Below, piece after piece: positions 26,787-34,944 of a stretch of 63,899 nucleotides of DNA. Numbering within the stretch: the stretch's first letter is position 1; the number at the start of each line of letters is the position of its first letter. The position numbers and the translations under genes are program-made. Source of the DNA: Alkalinema sp. FACHB-956 (lineage in GTDB: Bacteria > Cyanobacteriota > Cyanobacteriia > Leptolyngbyales > Leptolyngbyaceae). A model generated the notes under the pieces. That model had not been told where the DNA came from and made no database searches. It saw only the letters and a program-made list of their open reading frames with translations. Where the stretch lies: NCBI RefSeq assembly GCF_014697025.1, contig NZ_JACJRC010000027.1:1-63899 (forward strand), written 5' to 3'.

Positions 26787-27446
26787 CTAGATCGCGGTGA
26801 ATTCCTGCATGAGCCAACGACTCACTTCAGTGTCGTCTTCAGTTTGGTTGCGCTGGAGGGCCGATTCGATCGTGCTGAAGGATAAGCCGGGTAGCACCTG
26901 TGAGACTTGGATTTGCCGACTACCCCGATCGGCGATCGTGAATGCAAAAATGATTCTACCTAAAACGTCAACGATCCAATATTCAGCAACGCCTAATCGT
27001 TCATACAGTAATCGCTTACGTCCTAGATCGTCGTTCAAGCTGGTGGATGCAATTTCGATCACCAGGGTGGGGGCACCATAACGATCGACTTCAATGACTT
27101 CGGTGTTTTTTGGGGGAAAGGGGTTGGGAATGGCGGTTCCGAGGTAGAAGGCGAGATCTGGCTGACATTCCTGTTCTCCGGTGCGACGAAAGCTGCCGTT
27201 GGTGAAGCTTTTGACGGGGAGATTTTTGACGAGACCGTAGAAGCTGACGACTTGGGACAGGAGGGTGTTGTCTTGACTGTGGCCCGATCCAACGCCTATG
27301 GTTTCGATCCTCATCCAGCCGGAATCGTAGTAGCAGCGGGTTTTGTTCTGTTCTGCGTTTTCTGAAGCGGTGAGAAAAGCTTCCCAGGTTGTGGTGACCC
27401 AGGTGTCTGGAATGGGATGGGGTGGAGTGGGCAGGAGGTTGACCAT
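26787..27446 (-). CDS. Uma2/DUF820 family putative endonuclease
   Basis: A 219-residue member of the large cyanobacterial Uma2 (DUF820) family, which has a PD-(D/E)xK-like restriction-nuclease fold. Visible core elements are QPDLAFYLG, PTLVIEIASTSLNDDLGRKRLLYERLGVAEYWIVD and a following β-strand (GRIIFAF). PDL, EIAS and the K of GRKR/YE-LG supply the predicted metal site. Cyanobacterial genomes carry dozens of copies and no cellular role is firmly established. It is not linked to the neighbouring guanidine operon. Confidence 0.88.
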   Translation of the reverse strand: MVNLLPTPPHPIPDTWVTTTWEAFLTASENAEQNKTRCYYDSGWMRIETIGVGSGHSQDNTLLSQVVSFYGLVKNLPVKSFTNGSFRRTGEQECQPDLAFYLGTAIPNPFPPKNTEVIEVDRYGAPTLVIEIASTSLNDDLGRKRLLYERLGVAEYWIVDVLGRIIFAFTIADRGSRQIQVSQVLPGLSFSTIESALQRNQTEDDTEVSRWLMQEFTAI

Positions 27447-27614
27447 GGGGGAATCTCGTTGGCGGCCTATCTCAGTTCTATCATTGTAGAAGGTGCCCGA
27501 TCGAACGTACCCCGATCGCGCGTTGGCCCAACAGATTGCAGGAAGGGCGATCGAGATGGGGTTTATGGTGTTTTGGGAGCGTTGAGTTTTTGCTGAACGC
27601 GATCGCTGAAATGC

Positions 27615-28469
27615 TTAATGTCGCGTTTGATCAGCCCAAGGCGTGAGCTTCTGCGAGAGAGACTTCAACCCGTAGTCAATCACCAAACCAATCAAACCAA
27701 TCAAAATAATGCAAAACAACACCTTATCCGTTTGCAGAAACCGTTGTGCCTGAATAATCTTGAACCCAAGGCCACTCTGCGCCGCCACCAACTCCGCAAT
27801 CACCAGGAAATTCCAAGCCCCCGAAATATTCACCCGCAAAGTATCCAACACACTGGGAAACGCCGCTGGAATAATCACCTGCAATAAAACATCTCGACGA
27901 CTGCCACCTAACGTATAGGCCACATTGATCATGTCATTGGGAATAAACTTAACCGCATCCGCAATCATGATGGCGTTGTACAACACCACCCCCAACATAA
28001 TGATTAATACCTTAGAAGCCTCCCCCAACCCCAGCCAGATAATAATCAGAGGAACAAACGCCGTCACGGGCATGTAACGCACCGTACCCACGATCGGGGC
28101 AAACAAGCTATCCATGCTGTAGAACGTCCCCATGGCAATGCCCATCGGCACCCCAATCAGCGCCGCCACCAGAAACCCCGCCAAAACCCGACCACTACTC
28201 GCCAACACATCCACAAGTAAATTATTTTCTGCAAACATGGTCATCCCCGCTTGCAGCACTGCCGTTGGTGTCGGCAGAAACATCGGCGGCACCAATCCGG
28301 CATAACTGACGATCGCCCAAGCCAGCAACGGCACAGCCAGCGCCAGCGTCACAATTAGCAGCGACAATCGTTTGGGAAAGCCCTGACGAATGCTCCAGAA
28401 CACGGAGGGCTGTAAATAGGTATGTTCTCGGGGCGTGCTATTTTGCGCGATCGGGGTGAGGGTAACCAT
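27615..28469 (-). CDS. ABC transporter permease of the guanidine cluster
   Basis: A 284-residue permease of the nitrate/sulfonate/taurine type, with about six helices. The cytoplasmic coupling loop region is DAVKFIPNDMINVAYTLGGSRRDVLLQVIIPAAFPSVLDTLRV, a good match to the EAA motif. It starts 15 bases after the glutamine synthetase-like stop. With the ATPase and binding protein upstream it completes one importer; by analogy with Synechocystis sll1080-1082 the likely substrate is guanidine or a related compound. Unusually it is separated from its partners by the synthetase gene. Confidence 0.88.
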   Translation of the reverse strand: MVTLTPIAQNSTPREHTYLQPSVFWSIRQGFPKRLSLLIVTLALAVPLLAWAIVSYAGLVPPMFLPTPTAVLQAGMTMFAENNLLVDVLASSGRVLAGFLVAALIGVPMGIAMGTFYSMDSLFAPIVGTVRYMPVTAFVPLIIIWLGLGEASKVLIIMLGVVLYNAIMIADAVKFIPNDMINVAYTLGGSRRDVLLQVIIPAAFPSVLDTLRVNISGAWNFLVIAELVAAQSGLGFKIIQAQRFLQTDKVLFCIILIGLIGLVIDYGLKSLSQKLTPWADQTRH

Positions 28470-28484
28470 GGTGAGAGTCTCCAG

Positions 28485-29846
28485 TTAGAAAAACTTTAAA
28501 TAGCGTTGCCGTTCCCAATCAGAAATGTGATTGTGATACTCTTGCCATTCCTGGGTTTTGTAGTCCACATAGGATTGGTACATCAAATCCCCCATAACTT
28601 TTTGGCTGAGGGGATCCTGAGCAAAAGCCGCGATCGCCTCGCCCAAGGTGCGCGGTAGACAATGAATCCCCATCTGGGCCAGGGTTTCCAACGAATGGGT
28701 ATACATGTTTTCCGTATGGGGTTCACCGGGATCAAGTTGCTCCCGAATCCCCTCCAAACCCGCCGCCAACAGCATGGCCGCCCCTAGGTAAAGATTGCTG
28801 GAAATATCCGCCGCTCGGCATTCCACCCGCCCGCCTGCTAGGGGAATGCGCAGCATATTGGTACGGTTGTTATTGCCATAGCACATGTAGACCGGAGCCC
28901 AGGTAAAGCCCGACATACTGCCCCGCGCCACCAGTCGTTTGTAACTATTGACCGTCGGCGCAATCACCGCACAGATGGCAGGGGCGTGGCGCAGGATGCC
29001 CGCAATGAATTGATAGCCCAATGGCGATAGCTGACAACCCCGTGGATCGTCTGCGTTGTAAAAAAGATTCTCCCCCGTGTTGATGTCTGCGAGGGACATA
29101 TTGTAGTGGGCACCGCTGCCAGAACGATTGCCAAAGGGTTTGGGCATAAACGTGGCAAAGTAGCCATGCTTGCGGGCAATCTCCTTAACCATCAAGCGAA
29201 AAAACGTAATGCGATCGCTCATTTGCAACGCATCGCAGTAGGCAAAATCCGTTTCAAACTGACCGTTGGCATCCTCATGGTCAAAGGAATAGACATCCCA
29301 GCCCAGTTGATTCATCGCCTCCACGATTTCCGTCACCCAGGTGTAGTTATCCAGCAAGCCTTGCAGGTCATAACAGGGTTTGGCCAAGGTATCGCGATCG
29401 CTGACGGGAATCACCTCACCCTCAGGGGTTTCCTTGAGAATAAAAAACTCCGTTTCAATTCCCAAATTAAACGTAAATCCCATGCGAGCCGCATCATCCA
29501 GCACGGATTTCAGAATACCTCGACAGCAAGCAGCAAAGGGTTGGCCTTTCAGATAGAGATCACTCGCGAACCAAGCGACCTCCGGATTCCACGGCAGAAT
29601 GGTCGCAGATTGGGGATCGGGTCGGGCAGAAACTTCCTCATCACTCACATCCTGGGGCACCCCATCCAAGGCTGCACCCGTGAACAGTTCCGACCCCGCC
29701 ATCATTTGTCCCAGGTGAGACAGGGGCACCGCTTTGGCTTTGCACATACCATGGAGATCGACAAAACTGGCTAGGGCATACTTGACGCCCTTTGCTTCTA
29801 GGGAGGATTTCAGGGTTTGCAGTTCTGGAGTAAGGGTTTCAGCCAT
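28485..29846 (-). CDS. Type III glutamine synthetase-like / γ-glutamylmethylamide synthetase-like ligase
   Basis: A 453-residue member of the glutamine synthetase superfamily. The N-terminal β-grasp region has YALASFVDLHGMCKAKAVPL. In the catalytic region, GIETEFFIL carries metal-binding Glu, FDHEDANGQFETDF holds the next Glu ligands, FMPKPFGNRSGSGAHYNMSL is the His/Gly loop, and ARGSMSGFTWAPVY and RVECRAADISSNLYL follow. This pattern fits the GlnT group (type III glutamate-ammonia ligase or methylamine-glutamate ligase) better than GlnA or GlnN. The ORF could begin at 29879, but MAETLTPELQ at 29846 is a more natural start. It sits inside the guanidine operon, between binding protein and permease. 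Confidence 0.82.
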   Translation of the reverse strand: MAETLTPELQTLKSSLEAKGVKYALASFVDLHGMCKAKAVPLSHLGQMMAGSELFTGAALDGVPQDVSDEEVSARPDPQSATILPWNPEVAWFASDLYLKGQPFAACCRGILKSVLDDAARMGFTFNLGIETEFFILKETPEGEVIPVSDRDTLAKPCYDLQGLLDNYTWVTEIVEAMNQLGWDVYSFDHEDANGQFETDFAYCDALQMSDRITFFRLMVKEIARKHGYFATFMPKPFGNRSGSGAHYNMSLADINTGENLFYNADDPRGCQLSPLGYQFIAGILRHAPAICAVIAPTVNSYKRLVARGSMSGFTWAPVYMCYGNNNRTNMLRIPLAGGRVECRAADISSNLYLGAAMLLAAGLEGIREQLDPGEPHTENMYTHSLETLAQMGIHCLPRTLGEAIAAFAQDPLSQKVMGDLMYQSYVDYKTQEWQEYHNHISDWERQRYLKFF

Positions 29847-29981
29847 GGTGATGATCACTCCGAGTCCAAGGAAACACAAATGAATTGACCGAAAGGTTTT
29901 CTAGCAAATTGGTAAGGAGATTCTCTAAGAGATTTGCAGAATCATTCAGAAATAACTTCAGAAATGATTTTACAAATGATT

Positions 29982-31001
29982 TCACAGTGATTTCACGATC
30001 GAATCGTCGTAGAGTTGATCCGCTTGCAACGGACTGGGAATCATTTTGAAATCGTAGGCCGCCTTGGCGTTGAGTTCTAAATTACCTTTAATGTTTTGCG
30101 GATTGGCTGGATTGAAACCCACCGTCTTATTGCCCTCCACATCAAATAACTTGAGCAGTTTCAATTGCTCCTTCACTTCATCCCCAGAAATTCCCAGCTT
30201 TTCCCCAGTGATCTTCATGGCTTCGGGATCGGCTGCTACCGCCAGTTTCACGGCTTGGTCAACGGCTTTGAAATAGGCTTGTAGATCGGCTTTACGCTCC
30301 TGCAAAATATTGCCATGCACCATCACCACGTCAGCGATCAAGTTTGTGTTCTCCGTTGAGAAAATCACTTCCCCTCCGCCCTGTTGGGCCGCCTTGCGCA
30401 GGTAGGGTTCATAGCTCACAGCGATATCCACTTGTTTCCCAGCAAAGGCAGTGGCAGCATCGGCAGCGGGCATACTTTTAATGCTGACATCATTTTCCGT
30501 CAAGCCCCCTTTGTTTAAGTAGGCTCGCAGCAACACCTTTTCAAACAGGATATCTTCCCGCGCGATCGTTTTGCCTTTGGCATCCTGGGGCGATTTAATG
30601 CCGCGACCAATAATGCCATCGCCCCCATTGGAATAATCAATCAGATAGACGATCTTTGCACTGGGATCCTTAGCGGCAACTTGAACAGCCGTCCCGGAGG
30701 TAAACCAAGCAATGTCGAGCTTTTTAGCGAGAAAAGCCGTCTGCTGATCGCTTTCACTGGTGAAGAAAACGTCTTGGACATTGACCTTTTGTTCCTTAAA
30801 AAAGCCTTTGCCCACGGCAATGTGGTGCCCGGTATAGCCGACCCAGTTGTTCGTTCCGGAAACCAGGGGAGCCGGTTGGTTGGCGTTTTGCCCTGCACAG
30901 GCAACGGTGAGAAAGAGAGAAGCCAACGCTAGGCCCACCATTGACCAAGCTTTGGAAAGTGACCAAGCTTTGGAAAGCGGAGATGGCAAAAATTTAATCA
31001 T
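29982..31001 (-). CDS. ABC transporter substrate-binding lipoprotein of the guanidine cluster
   Basis: A 339-residue periplasmic binding protein of the SsuA/NMT1 type. The N-terminal signal has lipobox LFLTVACAG (Cys at about 36). The mature part starts VSGTNNWVGYTGHHIAVGKGFFKEQKV, typical of this family, and IKSPQDAKGKTIA and DIAVSYEPYLRKA are further family blocks. It sits between the ATPase gene and the synthetase gene. Substrate is inferred from context to be guanidine or a guanidino compound. Confidence 0.88.
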   Translation of the reverse strand: MIKFLPSPLSKAWSLSKAWSMVGLALASLFLTVACAGQNANQPAPLVSGTNNWVGYTGHHIAVGKGFFKEQKVNVQDVFFTSESDQQTAFLAKKLDIAWFTSGTAVQVAAKDPSAKIVYLIDYSNGGDGIIGRGIKSPQDAKGKTIAREDILFEKVLLRAYLNKGGLTENDVSIKSMPAADAATAFAGKQVDIAVSYEPYLRKAAQQGGGEVIFSTENTNLIADVVMVHGNILQERKADLQAYFKAVDQAVKLAVAADPEAMKITGEKLGISGDEVKEQLKLLKLFDVEGNKTVGFNPANPQNIKGNLELNAKAAYDFKMIPSPLQADQLYDDSIVKSL

Positions 31002-31105
31002 GGCTACTGATCCAAGAGGTGCTTAATCAATAGGACAGGTGTAAAAAATGACAGGCTAGGTTACGGATGTACGGAATTAACGCCGTCGATCGCTGGGCTG
31101 CGTGC

Positions 31106-31918
31106 TTAATCATCCCGTAAAGCCTGGAGGACTTGCCGTTTAATGCGAACAAAATCGCTGGAAAGTTTGATGTCTAATTCACGATGTTCCGGAAAAGGCA
31201 CTGGAATTTCCGCGTGAATTCTGCCGGGACGGGCTCGCATGACGTAGACCCGTTGCGCTAGGTAAATCGCTTCCTCCACATCATGGGTAATCATCAAAAT
31301 CGTCACATGGGTTTTCTCCCACAGCTCTAGCAAAAACTGCTGCATTTGTTCCTTGGTTTGGGCATCCAACGCACCAAAGGGTTCATCCATTAACAGCAAG
31401 GCTGGTTCATTGGCGAGGGCACGGGCGATCGCGACGCGCTGTTTCATCCCACCCGACAGTTGCTTCGGATAGGCATGGGTGTAATCACTCAGTCCGACAA
31501 CCTCTAGAAAATACTGCACCCGTTCCCGCTGCTCAGCCTTGGGGATTTTGCGCAGTTTCAACCCAAAGGCCACATTTTGCGCCACGGTTAACCAAGGATA
31601 GAGGGTATACCCTTGAAAAACCATACCCCGATCGGACCCCGGTCGTCCTGTAACCACTTGGCCATCGACATATACTTCGCCGGAGGAGGGCGGGGTCAGC
31701 CCTGCAATGATATTCAGGAGCGTGGATTTTCCACAACCGGAGGAACCTACAAGGCAAATTAATTCACGGGGTTGAATGGAGAAGTTAATGTCATCCAAAA
31801 CGGTGACGGCATTATCCGCCGCTTTGCCCCGGCTCTTGTAGTGTTTGCAGACCTGTTGCACGGAGAGTTTCGCGATCGTGTCATTGCGGGAAATCGGCGG
31901 AGCATATTCTGTCATCAT
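31106..31918 (-). CDS. ABC transporter ATP-binding protein of the guanidine cluster
   Basis: A 270-residue nitrate/taurine-type ATPase. Walker A is VGSSGCGKSTLL, the Q-loop region MVFQGYTLYPWLTV, the signature LSGGMKQRVAIARAL, Walker B LLMDEPFGALD and the switch His ITHDVEEAI. No C-terminal fused domain is present. Its start lies 47 bases after the HypB-like gene. It would energise the permease encoded at 27615-28469. Confidence 0.9.
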   Translation of the reverse strand: MMTEYAPPISRNDTIAKLSVQQVCKHYKSRGKAADNAVTVLDDINFSIQPRELICLVGSSGCGKSTLLNIIAGLTPPSSGEVYVDGQVVTGRPGSDRGMVFQGYTLYPWLTVAQNVAFGLKLRKIPKAEQRERVQYFLEVVGLSDYTHAYPKQLSGGMKQRVAIARALANEPALLLMDEPFGALDAQTKEQMQQFLLELWEKTHVTILMITHDVEEAIYLAQRVYVMRARPGRIHAEIPVPFPEHRELDIKLSSDFVRIKRQVLQALRDD

Positions 31919-31965
31919 GGAGGAGACCCAAAACAGTTGTTAGCGTAACCTGCCTGCAACCGGAA

Positions 31966-32751
31966 TTACACCTGCTCTAAAACGGCTGAATGAGCGTGGG
32001 CATGGACATGGGAATGGGAGTGCGAATCGGAATGAGCATGGGATGGTTGTGAGGGTAACGACTGGGATAATGACTGAGCGTGCGATCGCTGGCATTGGCG
32101 CACCCAATCAAACCACTGATCTAGCCCTTCCCCCGTTTTCGCAGAGACGGGAATAATCGTTACAGTTGGATTCATTTGCCGGACATTGGCAATGATTTGG
32201 TCAATATTGACATCGACATAGGGGGCGAGATCCAGTTTGGTGATCAGTAAGCAATCCGCTTCCTGGAACATCACTGGATATTTCAGCGGCTTATCCTCGC
32301 CCTCGGTGACGCTGAGCAGGGCAACCTTGCCATGTTCCCCCACTTCAAACTCAGCGGGACAAACCAAGTTGCCAACATTTTCCACCAGCACTAAATCAAA
32401 TTCTTCCGGATTGTAATTATGGACGAATTGGTGCAGGCCGCCAGCCACCATTTTGGAATCCAGATGGCAGGAACGCCCCGTGTTAATGGCAATCACGGGA
32501 ACGTTGTACTGGCGCAGGCGATCGGCGTCTAACTCCGTCGTCATATCGCCTTCAATCACCGCGATTTTGAGTTCTTCCGACAGCGTAGCCAGGGTTTTTT
32601 CTAGTAATGCGGTTTTACCTGCACCGGGACTGCTCATGATGTTGAGGCAAGTAATCCCCCATTCATCAAAATGTTCACGGTTGTGGTTGGCTCCCGCTTG
32701 GTTGGCGTGGAGCAGGTTAATTCCCAAGGCGGCGTCAAAGGTTTGGTGCAT
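31966..32751 (-). CDS. ghaB: HypB-like GTPase, nickel chaperone for guanidine hydrolase
   Basis: A SIMIBI GTPase of 261 residues. P-loop [14 protein letters not shown], switch [14 protein letters not shown], the [11 protein letters not shown] metal-binding segment and the base-specific TKLDL motif are all HypB features. Instead of the N-terminal His-rich stretch of many HypB proteins, it has a C-terminal tail with about ten His in alternating HSHSH and HAHAH runs. In Synechocystis the equivalent gene next to the guanidine hydrolase delivers Ni to it and not to hydrogenase; the operon position supports the same job here. Confidence 0.88.
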   Translation of the reverse strand: MHQTFDAALGINLLHANQAGANHNREHFDEWGITCLNIMSSPGAGKTALLEKTLATLSEELKIAVIEGDMTTELDADRLRQYNVPVIAINTGRSCHLDSKMVAGGLHQFVHNYNPEEFDLVLVENVGNLVCPAEFEVGEHGKVALLSVTEGEDKPLKYPVMFQEADCLLITKLDLAPYVDVNIDQIIANVRQMNPTVTIIPVSAKTGEGLDQWFDWVRQCQRSHAQSLSQSLPSQPSHAHSDSHSHSHVHAHAHSAVLEQV

Positions 32752-32766
32752 GGTAGGTTAGTCAAC

Positions 32767-33132
32767 TCAACGTGTTGCAGGTTGGGGGCTGTATTCAATT
32801 CGATCGATCTTCAGTTCTCGGCCAGAACGGATGTCTTCCATGGGGGCGTGGCAGGTGGGGCAGGCGTACTGAAGACCGTACTCCGGACGATATTCCTGCT
32901 GACAGGCATGGCAGTAGGCAATCAGGGGCGTCTCCTGGATCACCAGTTCGGCTCCTTGCAGAAAGGTATCGCGGGTTTGTACCTCGAAGGCAAACTGCAA
33001 ACTGACCGGCTCGACACAGGTAAACTGCCCCACGATGAGGTGGATTTTTTCAATCACCGGGCGATCGGGTTGGGCGTCCCACCAGTCGCTGATCGTATTG
33101 AGCAGTGCCCGTGTCATGTCAGTTTCGTGCAT
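32767..33132 (-). CDS. ghaA: HypA-like nickel chaperone for guanidine hydrolase
   Basis: A 121-residue protein with the Ni-binding N-terminus MHETDMTRALL (His2, Glu3) and a zinc site formed by CHACQQEYR and CPTCHAPM. Length and layout are typical of HypA/HybF. It is 16 bases upstream of the HypB-like gene and 29 bases downstream of the hydrolase gene. No hydrogenase gene is in the window, so a role in guanidine hydrolase maturation is the best reading. Confidence 0.88.
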   Translation of the reverse strand: MHETDMTRALLNTISDWWDAQPDRPVIEKIHLIVGQFTCVEPVSLQFAFEVQTRDTFLQGAELVIQETPLIAYCHACQQEYRPEYGLQYACPTCHAPMEDIRSGRELKIDRIEYSPQPATR

Positions 33133-33161
33133 GGTTTAACTCCCAGTTTTAGCTGCCAGTT

Positions 33162-34358
33162 TTAGCTCCAAGCTTGATCAACCGCCATGTTGGCTTCGGG
33201 GTGGATGTAGGCGGGTTTTTCCTTGCGGGGCAGTTGACCAGAGAGCACTAAGTGAGCCATGGCATCGCAGATCACGCGAGTCGCCATCAAAGAAGTCATG
33301 TCGCTGATGTCGTAGGGGGGAGAAACTTCCACAATTTCCAAGCCACAAACGGGGGCTCGCTGGATGATTTTGCCCAGCAGCGCCAGGGCTTCGCGGGGGA
33401 GCAGCCCACCGGGTTCCGGCCAGCCGGTTCCGGGGACAAATCCAGCATCAATGCAGTCAATGTCAAAGCTGATGTAGACACAATCGGTTCCATCTAAGGC
33501 GCGCTCTAGGGCAAATTCTGCCGCCGCATCAATCCCGATTTCGGTAATGTCCGTTACCGTTAGGATGTTGGTCGATCGCTCGCGGCACACCTTCACACCC
33601 TGGCGGGGAACCTGCCAACCACCAATGCCCAGTTGCACTAGATTTTTCGCCGGAGCATTGGCCATGTTCGTGGCGTGGAACCAGGGACAGGTGTGCATCC
33701 GTTCATCCAAATCCGTTTCCTGGGTGTCTACGTGGCGATCGAAGTGGATGATGCCGACTTTCTTATCGCCGAGGTGACGGCACACCCCCCGCACGGTGGG
33801 AAACCCGATCGAGTGATCACCGCCGAGAATGATTGGGAAAGCACCGGAACTAAAGATATGGGCAATGCCTTTGGAAATTTGATCGAAGGATTTTTCGTTG
33901 TTAGCGGGAATGGTAAAAATGTCGCCCACGTCGCAGAGGGTGATCTGTTCCCGTAAATCAACCCCGAATTCAAAGTTATAGGGGGTGTAAAGAGCGGAAA
34001 TGCGGCGAATCCCTTGGGGGCCGAAGCGGGTGCCGGGACGGTAGGTGGTACCGGAGTCGTGGGGAACGCCAACGATCGCCACATCGTACTCGCCCACCTT
34101 GCGCACATCTTCTAAATAGGGCGCTTTGAGGAAGGTGTTAATTCCCGCGAAGTGGGGCAGTTCTCCGCGCGAAAAGGTGGAAATGGTGCGATCGCGAATG
34201 CTATCGGCGGCTTCGAGGCCGTATTCCAGCCCTTGGGAGACTTCCTGCTGCCAACCCGTTAATGGCAGTTGGGCTTCTCGTTCTAACCCGTGACTGGCTT
34301 CTCGACCATTCTGCCTAGGAGGCTGACCCGGGGTTTGAAAGAGTGGATTGTCGCTCAT
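33162..34358 (-). CDS. gdmH: Guanidine hydrolase, Ni-dependent, ureohydrolase fold
   Basis: Hydrolyses guanidine to urea and ammonium. Often annotated agmatinase (SpeB). From the ATG at 34358 (MSDNPLFQTPG) it is 398 residues. Metal ligands are visible: GGDHS (His182), HFDRHVDT (Asp207, His209, Asp211) and SFDIDCIDAGF (Asp299, Asp301). The FDRHVD form, with R in place of the A of the usual DAHxD, and the extended N-terminal ~60 residues match Synechocystis Sll1077, shown to be a guanidine hydrolase. An upstream start at 34526 would translate the riboswitch and is wrong. It is the first gene of the operon. Confidence 0.92.
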   Translation of the reverse strand: MSDNPLFQTPGQPPRQNGREASHGLEREAQLPLTGWQQEVSQGLEYGLEAADSIRDRTISTFSRGELPHFAGINTFLKAPYLEDVRKVGEYDVAIVGVPHDSGTTYRPGTRFGPQGIRRISALYTPYNFEFGVDLREQITLCDVGDIFTIPANNEKSFDQISKGIAHIFSSGAFPIILGGDHSIGFPTVRGVCRHLGDKKVGIIHFDRHVDTQETDLDERMHTCPWFHATNMANAPAKNLVQLGIGGWQVPRQGVKVCRERSTNILTVTDITEIGIDAAAEFALERALDGTDCVYISFDIDCIDAGFVPGTGWPEPGGLLPREALALLGKIIQRAPVCGLEIVEVSPPYDISDMTSLMATRVICDAMAHLVLSGQLPRKEKPAYIHPEANMAVDQAWS

Positions 34359-34386
34359 ATTGGTACCCAAACGAGAATTAGACTGG

Positions 34387-34457
34387 AAAAGCCCGGAATA
34401 TGAGGCTCTAAGTGCCATCTTCAGTGACAACCTAGAACTTTCTTCTCCCGGGCTTTT
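34387..34457 (-). terminator. Riboswitch expression platform: conditional terminator
   Basis: On the minus strand AAAAGCCCGG (34457-34448) pairs perfectly with CCGGGCTTTT (34396-34387), which ends in a T-run. The 5' arm is part of the conserved 3' end of the aptamer, so aptamer and terminator are mutually exclusive. That is an ON switch: ligand binding allows transcription of gdmH. Confidence 0.85.
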
Positions 34458-34594
34458 TTCCCGCCGTGTGACCAGTTTGGGCTGCATCCAGTCCCGATGC
34501 TGGTTTGCCTCTCTTGGACCAGTCACAGTGACCGTTAAACGATCTCCCGTTGAACGAGTGGGCGTTGAACGATCTCTGCCGGAACCCTAGAGGC
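34444..34594 (-). promoter_or_regulatory. Guanidine-I riboswitch (ykkC class) controlling the gdmH operon
   Basis: Read on the minus strand, all conserved elements appear in order: CTAGGGTTCCGG (34590-34579), GACTGGTCC followed by AAGAGAGGC (about 34522-34505), then ACACGGCGGGAAA and AAAGCCCGGGAGA (about 34469-34444). These are the diagnostic guanidine-I blocks. A short tandem-like insertion with repeated GTT(C/T)AACG and GAGATCG elements expands the variable stem at about 34535-34575. The aptamer sits 86 bases upstream of the gdmH start. Confidence 0.93.
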
Positions 34595-34944
34595 TATGAA
34601 TTGTCTTCCGTGCCAGTTTAGTTTGCTGATGACAACAATCCATAGATTACTCACTGAAGCGCAGTCACGACTCACTGAGCAACCCTAACATCGGCTTGTT
34701 GCAATCGGCGGGGACTAAACACTGTCTTTGTAAACATTGTCTTTGATAGATCCAGCGAATTTGTAGACAGAAAACTAGCGGGTTGAACTTTGAAAAGATT
34801 GCAGTCAAAATTTAACCAAGCTACTTCCGTATAAATTCGTAGTGGGTTAATCATCGATCAAGTTCTCAGGGAGAATTGTATTGAAATTAACCAAATGAGC
34901 GAATGATGGGGTGGATGTATATCTTTTCAATAGAGAGCGTGTTA
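34595..34944. other. Intergenic, promoter side of the guanidine operon
   Basis: About 350 bases between the riboswitch and the stop of the glycosyltransferase. It should contain the promoter of the guanidine operon. I looked for a GTA-N8-TAC NtcA site and did not find a good one. No gene seen. Confidence 0.5.

Noticed and set aside
31966-33132. Reading the hypA/hypB-like genes as hydrogenase maturation genes
   Set aside because: No hydrogenase or other hyp gene is present, and they are in one operon with the nickel-dependent guanidine hydrolase.
33162-34526. Annotation as agmatinase with a start at 34526
   Set aside because: The FDRHVD metal motif, the guanidine-I riboswitch and the HypA/B neighbours point to guanidine hydrolase, and the longer start would translate the riboswitch.
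34595-34944. NtcA binding site expected upstream of the guanidine operon
   Set aside because: I searched by eye for GTA-N8-TAC and found no acceptable match.
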